From the NCBI GenBank assembly GCA_902464645.1, contig CABQKL010000098.1:1-6463 (forward strand): a DNA stretch of 6,463 nt, given 5' to 3'. The stretch comes from an uncultured Collinsella sp. (GTDB taxonomy: Bacteria; Actinomycetota; Coriobacteriia; Coriobacteriales; Coriobacteriaceae). The stretch's first letter is position 1, and each line of letters begins with the position of its first letter. Below, piece after piece: positions 5,221 through 6,463 of the stretch. Position numbers and translations under genes: made by a program. The notes under the pieces are model-generated. The model saw nothing but the letters and a program-made list of their open reading frames with translations, had not been told where the DNA came from and made no database searches.

Positions 5221-5232
5221 CGCCACGTGGCG
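5221..5232. promoter_or_regulatory. Perfect 12-bp palindrome CGCCACGTGGCG
   Basis: A perfect dyad centred 60 bases upstream of the ATG at 5287, in the short gap between the regulator and the exported-protein gene. LuxR-type HTH dimers bind dyads of similar size, so it is a candidate operator for the neighbouring regulator. A TTGACC at 5200-5205 could be a -35 just upstream, but I see no good -10 at the right distance, so the promoter is unresolved. Confidence 0.35.
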
Positions 5233-5286
5233 CCTTCTCGCAAAATTGGATTATTTCCACCGATACCTGCGGGATGGGAGCCAAAG

Positions 5287-6463
5287 ATGCTTGATCGCCG
5301 TTCGTTACTTGTTGCCGGAGCGTCCTCGCTGGCAAGCATTATGTTGCCGCGCGTGCCGGGAAGCACAAACGCCTTCATATTGCCGTTCGCGCCCACCGAA
5401 GCCTATGCCGACGAAAAAGACCCCTTCAGGGTGCTCGTTCTCTCGCGCACCATGTTTGGTGTGGTCGTGGTCGACGTCGCCAACAAGAATACGCCCATCA
5501 CGGGTGCCCAGGTCACGCTCACATCGCGCTATGCCGCAGGCAAGCAGCTCACCGCCACGACCGATGACGAAGGCACCGCCATCTTTGAGGTCGCGCCGCT
5601 TTCAGAAGGCTACGTGGACGAGGCAACGCTCCTTGACGCGTACGACTTTAACGGCGGCATCTCCATTAGCATGGCAGGCTACCGCGATGTCGAGATTCCC
5701 CTCGCGCGTGTCCAAGGCGGCACCGCCATTACCGCACCCACACGTCCGCTTTCCGACGGCGAGCCGTACTTTCGCCAGCTCACATTCGACGAATGGGACA
5801 TCCAGTACGCCGACGCCACGTTTATGGCAATGCCAGCGGACGAAGCAGCAAACGACCAACCCGACACGCACGCCTTTACCGTGCAGGCACATCTGCCGCA
5901 GGGTGGACAGGCAACGCTGCACATCAACAAGGTAATGCCCGCCACGAGCAGCTCACCCGAAACCGTCACGCAGATTGGCCAAGTCAAGGCCAGCGCATCG
6001 GGCGCGAATAATCTGGCGACGTTCACACTCGAAGACAAGTTCCTCGATGCAGCGTCAAACCTTCTGGAGGAAGGATGCAAGCTGCGCTTTGTCCTCGACT
6101 ATCAGGGCAAAACCTACACGCTCTCATCCCCTATGGCCGTTGTCACCGCGCCGGCCGCAAAGGCGGAGTCGGGCTCGACCACCATCATTCCCACCACCAT
6201 GGACCAAGAGATCACTCCGTTTGATTTCCCCGCGGCGTTTCCCGGCATCGGCGGCAACAAGTTCACCTGCTGGATGCCCTCGTTCCCCATTCTGTTCGAT
6301 TTCTCTTTTGCCGGGTACGTGCTGTTTGGCGGAGGATACAAACCGGTCGGCTACATGAACGATTCGGGCAATCCGGATCCGGAGTACTGGAAGAAGTCAC
6401 CGCGCGAGTCGGGCGCCAAGCAGGCAAACCGCTACCTCGACGAGATGGAGGGGAAGTGGAATC
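5287..6463 (+). CDS. Exported protein with twin-arginine-like signal and Ig-like domain (partial, runs off right edge)
   Basis: The frame is open from ATG 5287 to the window end (392 codons, no stop). GGGAG six bases upstream supports the start. Residues 1-41 form a leader: DRRSLLVAG carries adjacent arginines before a hydrophobic stretch, suggesting a Tat signal although the motif is not the full SRRxFLK, and APTEAYA-DE (36-43) is a good signal-peptidase site. Residues about 47-105 (FRVLVLSRTMFGVVVVDV..., TPITGAQVTLTS, TATTDDEGTAIFEVAPL) look like a carboxypeptidase-regulatory or Ig-like beta-sandwich. Residues 128-165 and 210-290 continue with beta-rich sequence. From about 310 an aromatic, glycine-rich segment (ITPFDFPAAFPGIGGNKF, GYVLFGGGYKPVGYM) follows, then a charged helix at the edge. 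It is probably secreted or surface-bound. The gene follows a LuxR-type regulator on the same strand. No enzyme motif is recognised; the family name and full length are unknown. Confidence 0.85.
   Translation, partial: MLDRRSLLVAGASSLASIMLPRVPGSTNAFILPFAPTEAYADEKDPFRVLVLSRTMFGVVVVDVANKNTPITGAQVTLTSRYAAGKQLTATTDDEGTAIFEVAPLSEGYVDEATLLDAYDFNGGISISMAGYRDVEIPLARVQGGTAITAPTRPLSDGEPYFRQLTFDEWDIQYADATFMAMPADEAANDQPDTHAFTVQAHLPQGGQATLHINKVMPATSSSPETVTQIGQVKASASGANNLATFTLEDKFLDAASNLLEEGCKLRFVLDYQGKTYTLSSPMAVVTAPAAKAESGSTTIIPTTMDQEITPFDFPAAFPGIGGNKFTCWMPSFPILFDFSFAGYVLFGGGYKPVGYMNDSGNPDPEYWKKSPRESGAKQANRYLDEMEGKWN

Noticed and set aside
5207..5935. 242-residue open frame on the plus strand
   Set aside because: It overlaps the exported-protein gene in another frame. 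The product is Arg/Pro/Thr-rich and low-complexity, while the frame from 5287 has a leader, a domain and a ribosome binding site.
1..6463. tRNA, rRNA or CRISPR array
   Set aside because: No T-loop pattern with a foldable cloverleaf, no rRNA-like stretch and no regularly spaced repeats were seen on either strand by eye.

Overview
The window looks like chromosome from a moderately to highly GC-rich anaerobic actinobacterium, most likely a gut member of the Coriobacteriia (Collinsella or Eggerthella type). This rests on G/C-ending codons in the intact genes, strong GGAG-type ribosome binding sites, and a LuxR regulator beside a secreted protein with a twin-arginine-like leader, a pairing I associate with that group. 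The placement is inference, not proof.

Layout, left to right. Bases 2-145 (+) are the last 47 codons of a sensor histidine kinase that enters from the left edge. Bases 146-945 (+) are decayed DNA: a truncated arginase-family remnant whose metal-binding motif is damaged, then a remnant of a P-loop ATPase broken by a one-base frameshift. Bases 946-1173 hold no gene I can support. Bases 1174-1857 (-) encode an apparently intact 227-residue protein of unknown function in DNA of clearly lower GC. Bases 1858-2271 are mostly non-coding, with a small inverted repeat and one short ORF with a good ribosome binding site.

Bases 2272-3472 (-) are a compact, very GC-rich three-gene operon: a PadR-type repressor, a DUF1700/HAAS-type multi-spanning membrane protein whose start overlaps the padR end, and a small single-pass membrane protein. 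Its AT-rich promoter region (3494-3528) contains an imperfect dyad that could be the PadR operator. Bases 3529-4126 contain two gene remnants lying tail to tail that share a CTAG at their stops: an unrecognised plus-strand pseudogene with an internal stop, and a short minus-strand C-terminal fragment.

Bases 4127-5131 (+) encode a soluble LuxR-family regulator with a helical, TPR-like sensor part and a C-terminal HTH. After 155 bases containing a possible hairpin and a perfect 12-bp palindrome comes a large exported protein (5287 to the right edge, partial) with a twin-arginine-like signal peptide and an Ig-like domain. The regulator may control this surface protein.

Overall this is a junction region. 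Intact regulatory and surface modules are separated by decayed genes, and an orphan gene of different base composition sits among the remnants. I did not find convincing evidence of a complete new multi-gene system. The best leads are the orphan gene, the PadR operator, the LuxR/exported-protein pair and the shared-stop remnants.
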